Below are positions 1 through 11,673 of a stretch of DNA of 64,000 nt, one piece after another; position 1 is the stretch's first letter; each line of letters opens with the position of its first letter. Both the position numbers and the translations under genes were made by a program. The notes under the pieces are model-generated. The model made no database searches. It saw only the letters and a program-made list of their open reading frames with translations, and was not told the DNA's origin. The DNA lies in assembly GCA_903813345.2 (NCBI GenBank), contig CAIIXF020000002.1, forward strand, positions 15,262,467-15,326,466, written 5' to 3'. This DNA comes from Owenia fusiformis. Its lineage: Eukaryota > Annelida > Polychaeta > Sabellida > Oweniidae.

Positions 1-868
1 AATGACCTTCTCAAGGTCAAAAAAGGTCAAAAGGTCTGTTTTCAACTTGTTCAAATTGACTAAAAAAAATTTTCAAAATCATCTACGTGTTCTCAGAAAT
101 TCAAATCTGACTTTAGATTTGACTTAAGATTTGACATTTGACCTTCAATGACCTTCTCAAAGTCAAAAAAGGTCAAAAAGGTCTTTTTTCAACTTGCTTC
201 AAATTGACTAAATTTTTTTTTCAAAATCATCTACATGTTCTCAGAAATTCAAATCTGACTTTAGATTTGACATTTGACCTTCAATGACCTTCTCAATGTC
301 AAAAAAGGTCAAAAAGGTCTTTTTTCAACTTGCTTCAAATTGACTAAATTTTTTTTTCAAAATCATCTACATGTTCTCAGAAATTCAAATATGACTTTAC
401 ATTTGACTTTACATTTGACATTTGACCTTCAATGACCTTCTCAAGGTCAAAAAAGGTCAAAAAGGTCTTTTTTCAACTTGCTTCAAATTGACTAATTTTT
501 TTTTCAAAATCATCTACATGTTCTCAGAAATTCAAATCTGACTTTAGATTTGACATTTGACCTCTAATGACCTTCTCAAGGTCAAAAAGGTCTGTTTTCA
601 ACTTGCTTCAAATTGACCAAATTTTTTTTCAAAATCATCTACATCTTTTCAGAAGTTCAAATTTGACTTTACAAGTTCTCAGAAGTTCAAATCTGACTTT
701 AGATTTGACCTTTGACTTTCAATGACCTTCTCAAGGTCAAAAAGGTCTTTTTTCATCTTGCTTCAAATTGACTAAAAAAAATTTCAAAATCATCTACGTG
801 TTCTCAGAAGTTCAAATCTGACTTTAGATTTGACTTAAGATTTGACATTTGACCTTCAATGACCTAAC
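1..868. repeat. Tandem repeat, about 135-155 bp unit, six copies
   Basis: The anchor TGACCTTCTCAAGGTCAAAA recurs at about 3, 149, 285, 433, 568 and 723, with a truncated start at 860. Each unit has a GGTCAAAAAGGTC block, a CAACTTGCTTCAAATTGACTA block, a poly-T run and a CAAATCTGACTTTAGATTTG near-palindrome. Spacing varies through small indels. The array reaches the left edge of the window, so its full length is unknown. It appears to lie in an intron of the WW-domain gene that follows. No coding potential is seen. Confidence 0.9.
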
Positions 869-1867
869 TAGGTGGTGACATTTTGTCATGTTAATGCCTT
901 GTTTAACTTTCTGATTGTTCAAGGCACTTGGACTAGTATGCAGATACTAACCGATCAACTGAAGAAAAAACTATCCAAGCAATTTTTCTAAACATGCTTC
1001 AATGACCATCTATTTCATCCAACATCACTTCATTCTCAAATAATTGTATTTATTAATCATGTTTATTGATCCATCAAGTGCTCAAGTTATAGGCTTAGAA
1101 AAATTACTTGCTTAGTTTTATCTTCAGTTAAGTTACACAAAAATAGACCATCAATTTCTGTGAAATATCTTTTAGTGGACATATTTTAATTTCTATCACT
1201 ATCAGATACACTAGGATAATATGAAAGTGAACTGATATATATTCAAGTTTAAGGGAACTTTCTAATATATCTTCCATGCTATCTGGCCCAAATTAGCCAC
1301 CTGGTGGTGCAACTGGTAATTACATACTCGCATTTGGATTATTAATTGCCTGTGAAATATAACACCATAAATGAAATTAATCACGTGTTTTATGTTGATG
1401 GCCAAGTTCCATGTATAAAAAAGAAGTAAACTTGATTAGAAAAAAAATCCTTATGGGTTCAATCTTATGTTGTTTTGGGGCAAATCTAGATATTTTCCTT
1501 GTTATACTATACTAAAAGAAATATAAAATGTTTTTTCTTATTAGACTCCAGATGTCAATCTGGAGTCTATTGTTTTTGCCAGTATTCTTATTATTATTAT
1601 TATTATTATTCTTCTAAACACGTTTTCTCCTTAACCATAAGGTATCCAATAAAGACCATAATACAGTTCATTTGGGTTCAGTATCTAGTTGTTTGGAAAT
1701 TGGGTCAAATTTTTATCTAGGTCAAAGGTCAGGAACTGGGTCAAATCCAGTACTTGGTCACTTTTTTCGATTTTCTCAGTCGTCCTTCAGTATTTTCGAT
1801 CTGGTTTTTTTTCATTGTGTTCCTCATAAAAAAGTAGGAAACCTAGGGTCGATTTAGTTTTTTGATA
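869..1867. other. Gene-free intronic sequence with a dispersed repeat
   Basis: No exon was recognised here. A block at about 1250-1325 (AGGGAACTTTC, CCATGCTATCTG, CCACCTGGTGGTG) is repeated at about 32,965-33,035 in the same orientation, so it is a dispersed element. A short (TTA)n microsatellite lies at 1587-1610. The short reading frames here are not supported as genes. Confidence 0.6.
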
Positions 1868-2895
1868 TCTCGAACCGATTTCGAGATATCAGTGTCCGAA
1901 AACGAGGTCCGAAAAAAAGTTCTCCGAATCCAATGTCCAGGATATTAGTCTTATAAGAAATTTTCTCAGGATTCCGAATCTGAAAACCGAATTGAAATCC
2001 GACTTCCGGTTCAGGAGTTATGACGTTTTGAAAGTTCGAGAAAGATCGATCTGATGGTACCCTCATAGAATGTCAAGAAAAGTGAAATAAAATTGAAAAA
2101 ATACCAGTCAAGTCCATTTCCAGGTCCAAGTCAAGGTCAAGTCCAGGTCCAAGTCCAGTTTTGTCCAAGTCAAGTCTAGGTCCAAATCCAGTCCAGGACC
2201 TAGATCAAAATCTAGGTCTATCCTATCCTTTCTATCTAGATGATCTTATTCTGGATGATTCTCCCTTCCTATCTATCCTTCCTTCCTATCCTTCCTTCCT
2301 ATTCTATCCTATTCTTCCTTCTCATTCAATCCAAGTCCAGGTCCAAGTCCAGGTCCAAGTCAAGTCTAGGTCTAAATCAAGTCCAGGGCCTAGGTCAAAA
2401 TCTAGGTCAAATTCAAAGTTTTTCCTTATTTTTGAAATTCTGACACTACACTTTAATTATATTGTTCGAAATTTTGTAAACGTGTGGCCAAGAGTGTGCT
2501 TATAGTGTTAGCCTTTTGCCGTCAGAAAGTATTTTGACCCACTTTTGAGATATGGTGTCCGAAAAGTAGGTCAAAATAAAAAGTTCTCCAAATTTAACGT
2601 TTGAGTTATGAATTAAGAACAGAATTTTCTCAGAAATCCGAAACTGCAAACCAAATCTTGATCCGACTTCCAGTTCCGAAATTATGGCGTGTCCAAAAAG
2701 TAGGTCACAATAAAAATTCGCCAAATTTAACGTATGAGTTATGAATTAGGGGTAGAATTTTGTCAGGAATCCGAATCTTTAAATCAAATTTCGATCCGAC
2801 TTCCAGTTCGGAAGTTATGGCGTTTTGAAATTTCGGAAAATCGATCTGATGGTATCCTGATAGAAAGTCAAGAGTAGAGAAGAAAATATTGAAAC
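1868..2895. repeat. Three degenerate copies of a 150-220 bp repeat with GTCCAAGTC and pyrimidine tracts
   Basis: Blocks at about 1868-2090, 2533-2690 and 2691-2895 share the order GAGATATCAGTGTCCGAAAA, AAGTTCTCC, TTTTCTCAGGAATCCGAA, ATCCGACTTCCAGTTC and GAAGTTATGGCGTTTTGAAA. Two of the three also share CGATCTGATGGTA. Between the copies are GTCCAAGTCCAG-type runs (2105-2165, 2330-2420) and a TCCTATCC pyrimidine tract (2218-2325). Divergence between copies suggests an old array. Confidence 0.75.
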
Positions 2896-3110
2896 ATTCA
2901 TCCATCCTTTCTATCTGATCCTATCCTATCCTAATCCTATCTATCCTTCCTTCCTATCCTCTCCTATCATATCCTTTCTTCCTATTCTGTTCTATCCTAT
3001 CCTTCTTTCTTATTCTATCCTATCGTTCCTTCCCATTCTATCCTATCGTTCCTTCCCATTCTATCCTATCCTACCTTCCTATTTTATCCATCCATCTTAT
3101 TCTGGATGAC
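2896..3110. repeat. CCTATCCTTCC pyrimidine-rich simple repeat
   Basis: About 200 bp of almost pure pyrimidine on the + strand, built from TATCC and TTCC words. It ends about 120 bp before the acceptor of the WW exon. This is simple-sequence DNA. Confidence 0.8.
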
Positions 3111-3226
3111 TCAGCTTATTCTGAATGACTCGGCTTATTTTAGATGACTGGGCTTAAAAAAGTCTAGATCTGGAGTCTGAAATTGAACTTCGTTCAATTT
3201 CCAAAGTCTAGTTATTGTTATTTCAG

Positions 3227-6200
3227 CACTTCCATTTGGCTGGGAAGAGACATACACCGAGGATGGCATAAAATATTACACAAAGTAAGGATTCGTTTCC
3301 TCATTCAATTATATAAAATGAGTTGTCAAATAGTTACACCTGCATAACAGTTGGGACTAGCATGTTAAAAGTTCTAGCATGTCACTTGTTCTGGCATGTT
3401 AAGTTTTAGCAGGTTGCACATTAACTGCCATGCATTATGCTATAGAATGTACATTGACTGCCATGCATTATACTATATGATGTACATTGCCTGCCATGCA
3501 TTATGCTATAGAATGTACATTGACTGCCATGCATAATACTATATTCTGGGCATTGCCTTTTAACTGACTTTAATCAATGTCAGTTGGTAGTGTAGAATTT
3601 AGCATGCATACTTCTTATAGTAGATCTTTATACATTTATACAAGTAATTGCATGATTTAGATATTCAATGTATAACGATACAAGTACTTACTCATGAAAA
3701 CAAAAATTATTACTTGATTTGTTTTAGTTGCTTTTTCATATGCCTGTTTGTTTGTTTGTTTGTTTGTATGTTTACTTGTCTGATTTCTAAGTTGTTAATG
3801 TCTTTTTGTTTTTATTTATCTGAGGTAGTAGTTCAGTGTCCATCGCACAATCAGTTTGCGCATCTGAAATTGGATTCATACCCATGGGTTAGAAGCCAAG
3901 CAGGCGGTTGTAATAACACTTTCTTTTATTTTTGCTGATACTGTGCAGATTTGAATATATTGTATTAAAAATAGTTTGACTTTGGAAACAATGCATATCA
4001 ACATTTCTAAAACACAGTTATGAGAGGGAGGGAGGGGGGTCACATATTAACTGTGCAAATACAATTAATAATCCTACATTGAATTTTTTAGATGTTCTCT
4101 TAAGCTGATCTATCAAGACCTTTATTGGGCAATGTAAGCCATTAAATGCCATGAAATAATAATATTTCCCCACTGATTTATAAAATTCAAAGTTATTTTA
4201 TTTTTTTCTTAAAATCCCCAAAGTGAATTTTTATAAAAATTACCATAAATATTTTTATATTTTGGTAGAATAATCACAATCTGCATTGTGCAATTTTTTT
4301 AATTCAAAATATTAAATTTTCCCATTGAAAGCAATTTTCACATATTTTGTTAAATATCAGTATACACGAGGGGAAAGTTTACCCGTGTATATACAACCTA
4401 CCGCCGAGCAAAGACCCGAAGATGTCTGAAAATGTAGGGAATAAGTTAATAAACTCTTGTTTTATATTGAATTTCTCAATATGAGAAATAGATAAAACAC
4501 AGAATTGTTTGTAACCGATATAATTTTTGTTCCAGGCACTCATGTTAAGAGAATAATGAGTACTTAATGCAATATTTACTATCAAATCGCTAAATTCAAC
4601 TTCTAAATATTAGAATGATGTTTTACATCTTAAATAAGTAAGAACCATGGCTGTATTTACTCCATTTGATTCAAAGATACAATAGGTGCAAACGTATTAC
4701 ATTTGTTTCACTGCCATACGTTGCATATCATTGAAATCACAGGTGAAAGTTGAAAATGAAAGACCCGATTATACCACGAGTGCGATTCTATAGGACCCGA
4801 TGCTACCGCCTGAGTATTCCAATTATACCGTGAGTAAAACCCGATGAGGTAGTTAGTCAGTAAGCTTTCGAATGATCATATAATAAAATGAAGTATATCA
4901 CAAATATTCCTGTTAATATGATATAATTCCCGCAGCACTATACGTCAACATCTGTGTCCCGCGAAGTTCTTTAAAACATTGAATTCATGCTTTCACTCGA
5001 ATCACCATAATTTTCATTGTTGATGATATCACCATTTCTATCTAACTATGCTCATAATCCAATGAGTTTGGTACGTGTTATTTTGTATCTACCAAGACGG
5101 TAAACATATGAAAAATAGTTATATATTTTGATTGGTCTAAAATGTGCAAAGTTTACCCGTTATGCCCATTCGATCTCAATATTGAATAAAATAAGATATC
5201 AGTAGAAAGGCTACTAAAATGAAAAAAGATCGACCAGTTTTAGGAACGTGACACATATTCATTTTTATCTATAAATATGGATAATAATTGATTAAAATGC
5301 AATTCATTCGCTCTCAAGTTTGACTAAAATATCAGTACAACGGCTCCTAAAATGAAGAAAGATCATATTCATAATTGATTTAAACGCAATTCCGCACTTT
5401 TCCTATCCTCCAATGTTGATAGCCTAATTTCTGTTGTGTCAGTCTGGGTCAAAATGTTACAATAGTATTAATAACGAGTAACCCTTCTAATAAAGGCAAT
5501 TAATCAAGGTTCGAAAACTCCCAAAAGTAACACTAGCACTATTTCATCATCAGCATGTCAGAGACTCGACGATATAATCGGATCTCAACAGATTTTACTC
5601 ATGTAATTTTCGGATTCTGAGATCATTTACTCAAGATATTTTTGGATCTTTATAATATTACTCATCGATCACATCGGGTCCGATGTCAGATAGAACATCT
5701 TAGTAACGATTCTAACCATCCAAGGGAATTGATAGAGGTCCAATATTACATTTATTGTCCATTTTCCTATGAGATGTAGTTAACCAAACATTTGATATGC
5801 GGTATATGCGTGTCTTGCTCGGCGGTAGGTTGTATATACACGGGTAGACTTTCCCCTCGTGAGTATATCTTTCACCTAGATTTGTCAAGAAAATCTGTGT
5901 TGTAGAAAAAACTGATGGACACTGAACTACCTTGACCTTTAAACATTTTTATTTACAATGAATGCTTATTTACCTAACATTTTGTTATATTGCAGTGTAT
6001 GAATAAAAGTCAGGTATAATTAAATCTGCTTTGCTTTGCTTTTGAGCAAGATGTTCCATCCTAGAATGCATTAAACACTGTTAAATGAATTGAACAGTAA
6101 TAGTGAGGCATTGTGGGATGGAGCCCCTCATTCAAAGGAGGCTTCAAAAGTCCAATGTACGAACTGTACCAAAAAAAACATTTTTCCCAGAAATGTATTT

Positions 6201-9200
6201 TCAGGTCCAGTTCAGTGCTAACTCTGATGCTAAAATGCAACAAAATTAACGTCAATTTACATTTTTTTAATGATTTGAACCATCTGAGTTTTGGTTTATG
6301 AATGGACTGATGGAGTAAGTTTAGTTTTCTGACATCAAACTTTTGAAGCCTCTCCTAAAGGCAAGCCACTCACAATACTTCCAATTCCATATAATCTGAC
6401 ATGTTTCATCCCACTTTTTCTTTGGCATGAAAAGTGCTATATTGTCAACGCCTTGGGCTGATGGCCATGCATCTGTCTGTATGGGTTGGCCATGCGTCTG
6501 TCTGTATGGGTGGGCCATGCATCTGTCTGTATGGGTGGGCCAGCTGCGTCACAAGAATCTTTCATCAGAATTTTAGGAAAACTACTTACTTGTTCAACTT
6601 GAAACTTTACACAATGCTAGAGCAGACTAGTGCCAAGATCTTATTTGGTCTAATTTGGGACACCAATTTGAATTTTTGGGAGAAAGTGATATTTATCACT
6701 GTATGTCTTGTATTTAGTGGAATGGTTGAAATCTTTAAAAAGCACAATATGCTTACCAGTTACCACATGTATAAACATGCTTTACATGAAACAACTCAAA
6801 ATGCTGGCTCACCCAGAAAACATGAAACATTGTATTTCCGTTCACGCTTAACACTGCTTAAGGACCTAACCTATCCTTCCTGCTTATTATTATTATTGGG
6901 CAGATACCCGCTGCTCATTAATATACTAGTTAGTACTCTAAAATTTTGGTTTCACTTGAAAAAGTCACCAACTGATTCATATTCATTCATTTTTAGTAAA
7001 CATGAGGAAGACTCACATGAATCAGGGCATTGGAGCTTCTTTTCATTTATCACTCGAATTTTGTCAATATCCAATAAAAATATTGATAAACCAAAAATCG
7101 ATACATGTGATAAAGTCAAAATTGATAATTTAATTAAATATACAATGACAAATTTAGAAAAAGAATACAAAAGCATGTTTATGCAAGACATCAATAGACC
7201 AAATGATGCTCCGGGTAAATTCAGAAGCTATAAACTAGTAAAACATGCATATAAAAGAGAAAGTTATCTTTATTTACAGAACTCCACCTATAGACAATCT
7301 ATTTCTAAGGTACGGTTATTGATGCATAACTTCCCAATTGAACGAGGTCGATACTTCAAAGTAGAAAAATCGAAACGATTTTGTTTCTTCTGTAATTCAA
7401 AAAATACAATAGGTGATGAAGAACATGTTCTTTTCTGTTGTTCTCAATCAGAACTAATACTAGCTCGATCTTTATATATCAGTAAAATAAAAAGTATAAA
7501 CAATAGTTTTTCTCATTTTAATACAAGAAGTCTATTTTTATACTCCTTGTTAGCGCACGATGATGCAATTAATGAAATAATTGGTGATTATTTTACAAGA
7601 GTTCACAATATTACCAAAGAGTTGTTAAACAAAATTGACGTGAAATCATTTTATGCTATTAAGTATAGTACTTAATGATTGTTAAAATTAGATTGTAAGT
7701 ATTGTTTTGCCATGCATGTACATAAATGTTTTATTTGTTATTTGCTTTATTGGACTTACATCTCGATGTACATTACATGTTCAAGAGACCAATAAACTTA
7801 TTAATAATAATAATTATTACTTTATTTTAAACCCAGAGAAAAAAGGAAATTAGAAATGATTAAATATTTTCTCTGATTCCCTCATTGACTTGAGTCTCAT
7901 GTTTTGAAGTAAATTCTAATTGTAATTTGTGAAAATATGCTGAACTGACACTTTGTCTTACAGTCTATCAAATCTGTGTGCTTAACTACAGTGTTCATTA
8001 ACATTTTAACAAATACTGTGATACATTTACATGCTGTGACAATAATCTTAAGAGGCAGTCCTTCTGTTGTACAATTTTATGATTTTTATTGGTGAATTTA
8101 TTTCAGTATAGACACAGCAAATAAATGCCAATAAATAGCCCCCTTGACAATGAATATTTAGCTGGTAAACAATTTATTTAGTTTTAATTTTGGGATTGAA
8201 AGCTCCCAAACTTGCTAACTTGTTCAACAGTTCCAACAGTTCTGATATTATTTCATGATAACAATCCTTCTATTTCTGTCAGGTTATCTGTCTCCTTTTT
8301 AGTTTCAAATAAATTTGGACATTCCTGTAGCATCACTTTTTAATAATTTCTATATTTGTTCAGATTTCTCTTTTATTAGATTGTGAGGGAAACATTAGCA
8401 TACTTTGAAAATATTAAGATATGATTAATAAAGTAATGGGAATGTGACATACATACAGTAATTATGCCATTAGTGCTATTAATTTAACAGTTACACGTGT
8501 ATGTCATGTATAATTACATTCATGAAATCTACTTAAAATGTTATATATACTGTATATAATTGTCAGGTTAAAAGCAAAATAATTCAAATTCAATAGACTT
8601 CTGATTGTGTATGAGTATTATATTATCATTATTTTGCCTTGTTGAGAGAATACAATATTCAAAATTAGATAATTATTATCTTATGCTAGACTTACTACAT
8701 ATATTTATTGCCACAATGTTCACATTATCTGCTTCATTTCATTTGTGTATATAGAAACAGGCTGGGAATTCAGTGTGTTGGAACTCATAAGTCAAAATAA
8801 GTCAACAACCTGACTGTACCATTTAACATAATGTATGTCTATTTATTCTGATGATTGGTATTTTCAATAAATGTAACTTTTGAAAGGACCCGTCCACATT
8901 TATTACTTTGACCTTTCACAGGTGTAGATGGAGTTTGCCTTTGTTCTATTGGTTGCCTTCTCCCAGGTGACCTTCACCTTGGACCTTGACCTTAATAGTT
9001 GATGACTTAATTCAGAGTTCCTTTACTTTCTGATGTCACAACTAGAAGCTCATGGCTATTGATTTTACACTGGGTTATCTCATTTCATAGTTTTTACCAA
9101 CAACCAATATGTAAATTATGATTTTACATTATTCCTGCACTATTCATATGTTATTTAATTTATCATTGCATTGGATTAACTCAATGAAATGTAATAGATT

Positions 9201-9366
9201 GTTGATGGTTGTGTTGATTTCTTTTTGCAGCCATCTGACCCAAGTTACAACATGGACACATCCAGCATCTAATGTACTCAAGAAGCCTACTCCAGTCACT
9301 CACATACAACACAGCTCAGAATATGTAGCCCCTAGTGCAAAGAATATTCCAGGAACTCAGACTTGA
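3227..9366 (+). CDS. STXBP4: STXBP4-like protein, C-terminal two exons encoding a WW domain (5' part outside the window)
   Basis: Two exons form one WW domain. Exon A (3227-3284, acceptor TTTCAG, donor AAA/GTAAGG, ends in phase 2) encodes LPFGWEETYTEDGIKYYT. Exon B (9231-9366, acceptor CTTTTTGCAG) completes the split Asn codon, continues HLTQVTTWTHP and then adds about 33 residues before TGA. The joined domain has the first Trp, the YY pair, the His/Thr strand 3, the second Trp and the closing Pro of a group of proline-motif-binding WW domains. A WW domain lying very near the C-terminus after a GWEE(A/T)YT.DGIKY start is what I recall for STXBP4 (Synip), a PDZ/coiled-coil/WW protein that binds syntaxin 4 in vesicle docking. 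The next gene, HLF-like, is also the human neighbour. The PDZ and coiled-coil exons would lie left of the window. The 5.9 kb intron is full of transposons. The domain is certain; the family name is inferred. Confidence 0.72.
3412..3546. repeat. 33-bp tandem repeat, four copies
   Basis: CTGCCATGCATTATGCTATA starts at 3425, 3458, 3491 and 3524, an exact 33-bp period. The units differ by a few bases (GAATGTACATTGA versus GATGTACATTGC). It lies in the WW-gene intron. Confidence 0.85.
3824..5936. mobile_element. Candidate outer transposon with TTCAGTGTCCATC terminal inverted repeats
   Basis: The left end, around 3824, reads GAGGTAGTAGTTCAGTGTCC. The right end, around 5936, reads inverted as AAGGTAGTTCAGTGTCCATC. 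A third terminus of the same kind is at about 44,925. The region between contains a second, clearly bounded element (4365-5861), so this would be a host element with a nested insertion. The short and imperfect TIR makes the pairing tentative. Confidence 0.5.
4365..5861. mobile_element. 1.5 kb non-autonomous DNA transposon with 47-bp TIRs and 6-bp target duplication
   Basis: The left end CACGAGGGGAAAGTTTACCC and the right end, read in reverse complement, match over 47 bp with one mismatch. The shared TIR runs through GTGTATATACAACC and TACCGCCGAGCAA. The element is flanked on both sides by AGTATA (4359-4364 and 5862-5867), a 6-bp target-site duplication. The interior has no transposase-like reading frame. 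It does carry repeated GACCCGAT and TACCACGAGTG-type phrases. I cannot assign a superfamily from a 6-bp duplication alone. The near-identical TIRs suggest recent activity. Confidence 0.88.
6460..6545. repeat. 28-bp tandem repeat, three copies
   Basis: GGCCATGCATCTGTCTGTAT repeats three times with GGGT(T/G)GGCC between. This short array produces the odd repetitive start of the longest open frame here and is probably not coding. Confidence 0.85.
6996..7805 (+). mobile_element. 3' fragment of a non-LTR retrotransposon (LINE), C-terminal Cys/His region plus tail
   Basis: The uninterrupted frame ending at 7675 carries, at about 7310-7460, LMHNFPIERGRYFKV followed by CFFCNSKN, then DEEHVLFCC. This is the C-x2-C-x(n)-H-x4-C knuckle that follows the reverse transcriptase in many LINE ORF2 proteins, after the usual H.L.IE.GRY motif. 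No reverse-transcriptase core or endonuclease is present, so the copy is 5'-truncated. About 110 bp of 3' UTR follow, ending in AATAAACTTATTAATAATAATAA, a short-repeat tail like those of CR1/L2-type elements. The frame upstream of about 6990 reads through unrelated sequence. Confidence 0.72.
7806..9230. other. Intronic sequence, no feature recognised
   Basis: AT-rich last-intron sequence of the WW-domain gene. I see no exon, strong repeat or structured RNA before the acceptor at 9221-9230. Confidence 0.5.
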
Positions 9367-10470
9367 GAGCATGCTGATGTCAGAACCACATATGTTATTC
9401 TACTATTCATTAAGGACAAGAGGCTAATAGTAGTAGAGTAATTGGATGATTATATCGTTTAATGCCGATACGATCTTAATGATTCTAGCAACAGCTATCA
9501 TGGATTTTGATGGAAAGTAAAGGCCAACTAGTTATGAAGGCATAAAATCATATACCATGATTTGGTGTCTGGATTTTGATTGAAGCTACATCAAAGTATC
9601 TCTTGAATTATTCAATGACTGAAGCTCTCTTTTTTTAAAGAAGTGAAATGCTTGATGAATGTTCATCACTTTCTTATTCTAATTAGTTTATAATATCCCA
9701 GCTCAGAGGTTCAGTTCTGAGAAGGTTCAACGCAAAATTTTCCATCTTCAGAAGAAAGAATGTTATGATATTGCATATACATATTTATTTTATCATTAGA
9801 ATGTTTCTCGCTTTCTCATTGGATAAGAACCGATCACATGATTAAAAATATGAGGGTGTATTTCCTTGTTTCTCCATTGTTATAATGTCACAGTTTATAT
9901 TTGTAGTGTGAGCATGGGTACCCATAGCAATTGTGCATCCATTGCTATGTTGTTGATGTTTATAAACCAGTGATGTCACACGTCTTCTTGCACATGTGGC
10001 TTTTAAGGATGAAAGATGGCAATATCTTGCATGGGACTAAGAGTGGCTGTATCTTGGTTATTCATATGAGACACATGTATTGTATCTATGTATTAAATGG
10101 TTTAAAGAAATACACCTAATTTGTAGAACATTCAAATGATATAATAAATCAAATATTCCATTCTATTTTCGGTGAATACATGTTCATCTTTCCCTCAGAA
10201 AAAAATATAATATTTTTGAATTTAATTATTTATATAATTATTACCTGTATTAGATTTAGAAGATCATATAGTTTGAACTTCTATTAAATTTGGTGCTATG
10301 TAAATTATCCCATCGAGCAAAGTTCGTAGGGATATAGAGACTAGAGAGGCTCTTCATCCATTCATCGTTTATTTGTTCAGGCAATAAATCAAATACTGGT
10401 TGATGGATTTGATTCAAATTTTTAAGACACAGCATTTTTGACAAAAAAAGTATTTTTTAACGACTTAAAG
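9367..10470. other. Probable 3' UTR and flank of the WW-domain gene
   Basis: This follows the TGA at 9364-9366. A canonical AATAAA lies at 10143-10148 and could end the transcript; no cDNA evidence is available. No coding region was recognised. Confidence 0.45.
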
Positions 10471-10474
10471 GACC

Positions 10475-11465
10475 AGGTATAGTATGGCAAGTGATTTTAG
10501 ACAGTCATATCTTTTACCACGAGTACTTTCTCAGTTTAAATATGACATTTCTCATTATTGCAATATGTTATCTTTGAACTAAATTCTCAAAGATGATAAA
10601 AATATCAATGGAACAATTTGAAAAATTATGGATAGGGACCCAATGTCAAATTTTTTTTTGAAATGTTGAACCTATTTACACAAAAGAGGATCTTCTTTCT
10701 GATATTTATTATTGCATTAAAAGATTATTCAACAAGGGGTCTAAAACTTCTTCAAAAGTAGAATGGTATTGAAAGTCTAGTTTTGAAAACATCAATTTTT
10801 GATGACCAAAATTATGCTGAAAACAATGGATGGCATGGGGTTTCCCTATGGGAAAACATGCTATGTGTTTTTTAAATTTATTGCATTTCAATACCCATCC
10901 CCTTTTCAGAGGCTTGATATATTTAAATTGAGAAAAATCAAGATCCTCGTTTTAGAAAATAAGAGATTTTTTAAAAAGTGACAAGATGGGGTCCTAATCC
11001 AACTTCAATTGAAAGAACACATATTCTAATAAATAATATATATATATCTTTTATTGACTCTCTGTTGTCATTGCAATGACATATTAGTCACTACAAACTA
11101 CAATATACAAAATTAAACTAAGACTATTAACTAACTACTTCATAGGAAATATACAAAGTTGTAAAATACAATTACAGCATCACAAAATGTAAAATACAAA
11201 AATATGAGATAGTTGTAAAATACAGATACACCATGACAGAATTTAAAACATCAGTGTGATGTATCATTGTTACAATAATAATCCAGTTTTTTGAATGAAT
11301 GATAAATGAACTTTGCTAGATGTAAAATTACATAAGAATTTTTATGAGACAAAAGCTTTTTGAAAATAAAGTCAGGACTTCCTACACTGTAACACTGTAT
11401 TATGGCCAGAAAGCACTCAAAGTGAAAGATATGACTGTCCAGAATCACTTGCCATACTATCCTAC
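10475..11465. mobile_element. About 1 kb element with 65-bp inverted termini
   Basis: The left end TAGTATGGCAAGTGATT is followed by TAGACAGTCATATCTTT. It is matched in inverted form at 11,395-11,460 (AAAGATATGACTGTCC then AATCACTTGCCATACTA). The inverted arms are about 65 bp with scattered mismatches. No transposase frame is seen. A target duplication is not clear. Confidence 0.7.
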
Positions 11466-11673
11466 CTAGTTTTATGATTATGTTTTGTTCGATTAGATTT
11501 GCAACTCCGTGAGTTGCTGTTTTCTAGTTAGTTTATTACACTACTGTGTATCCCATACCTGGATTAGGGGATAACACCTGGGTAGTGGTTGGAAAAATTC
11601 TAAGATAAGATAAAATTCAGTATGTACTACAAATTGTTAGTAGCAAGTGATTTATATCGTATTCTGTTATAAT

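Noticed and set aside
1-868. CRISPR-like repeat/spacer array
   Set aside because: The copies are contiguous tandem units of variable length with no unique spacers, in a spliced animal genome.
6434-7675. The whole 413-codon frame as one protein
   Set aside because: Its first part is a 28-bp minisatellite and unrelated sequence. Only the C-terminal part resembles LINE ORF2.
9118-9366. 82-codon frame with its own ATG as a small gene
   Set aside because: Only the portion after the acceptor at 9230 is coding; it completes the WW domain begun at 3227.
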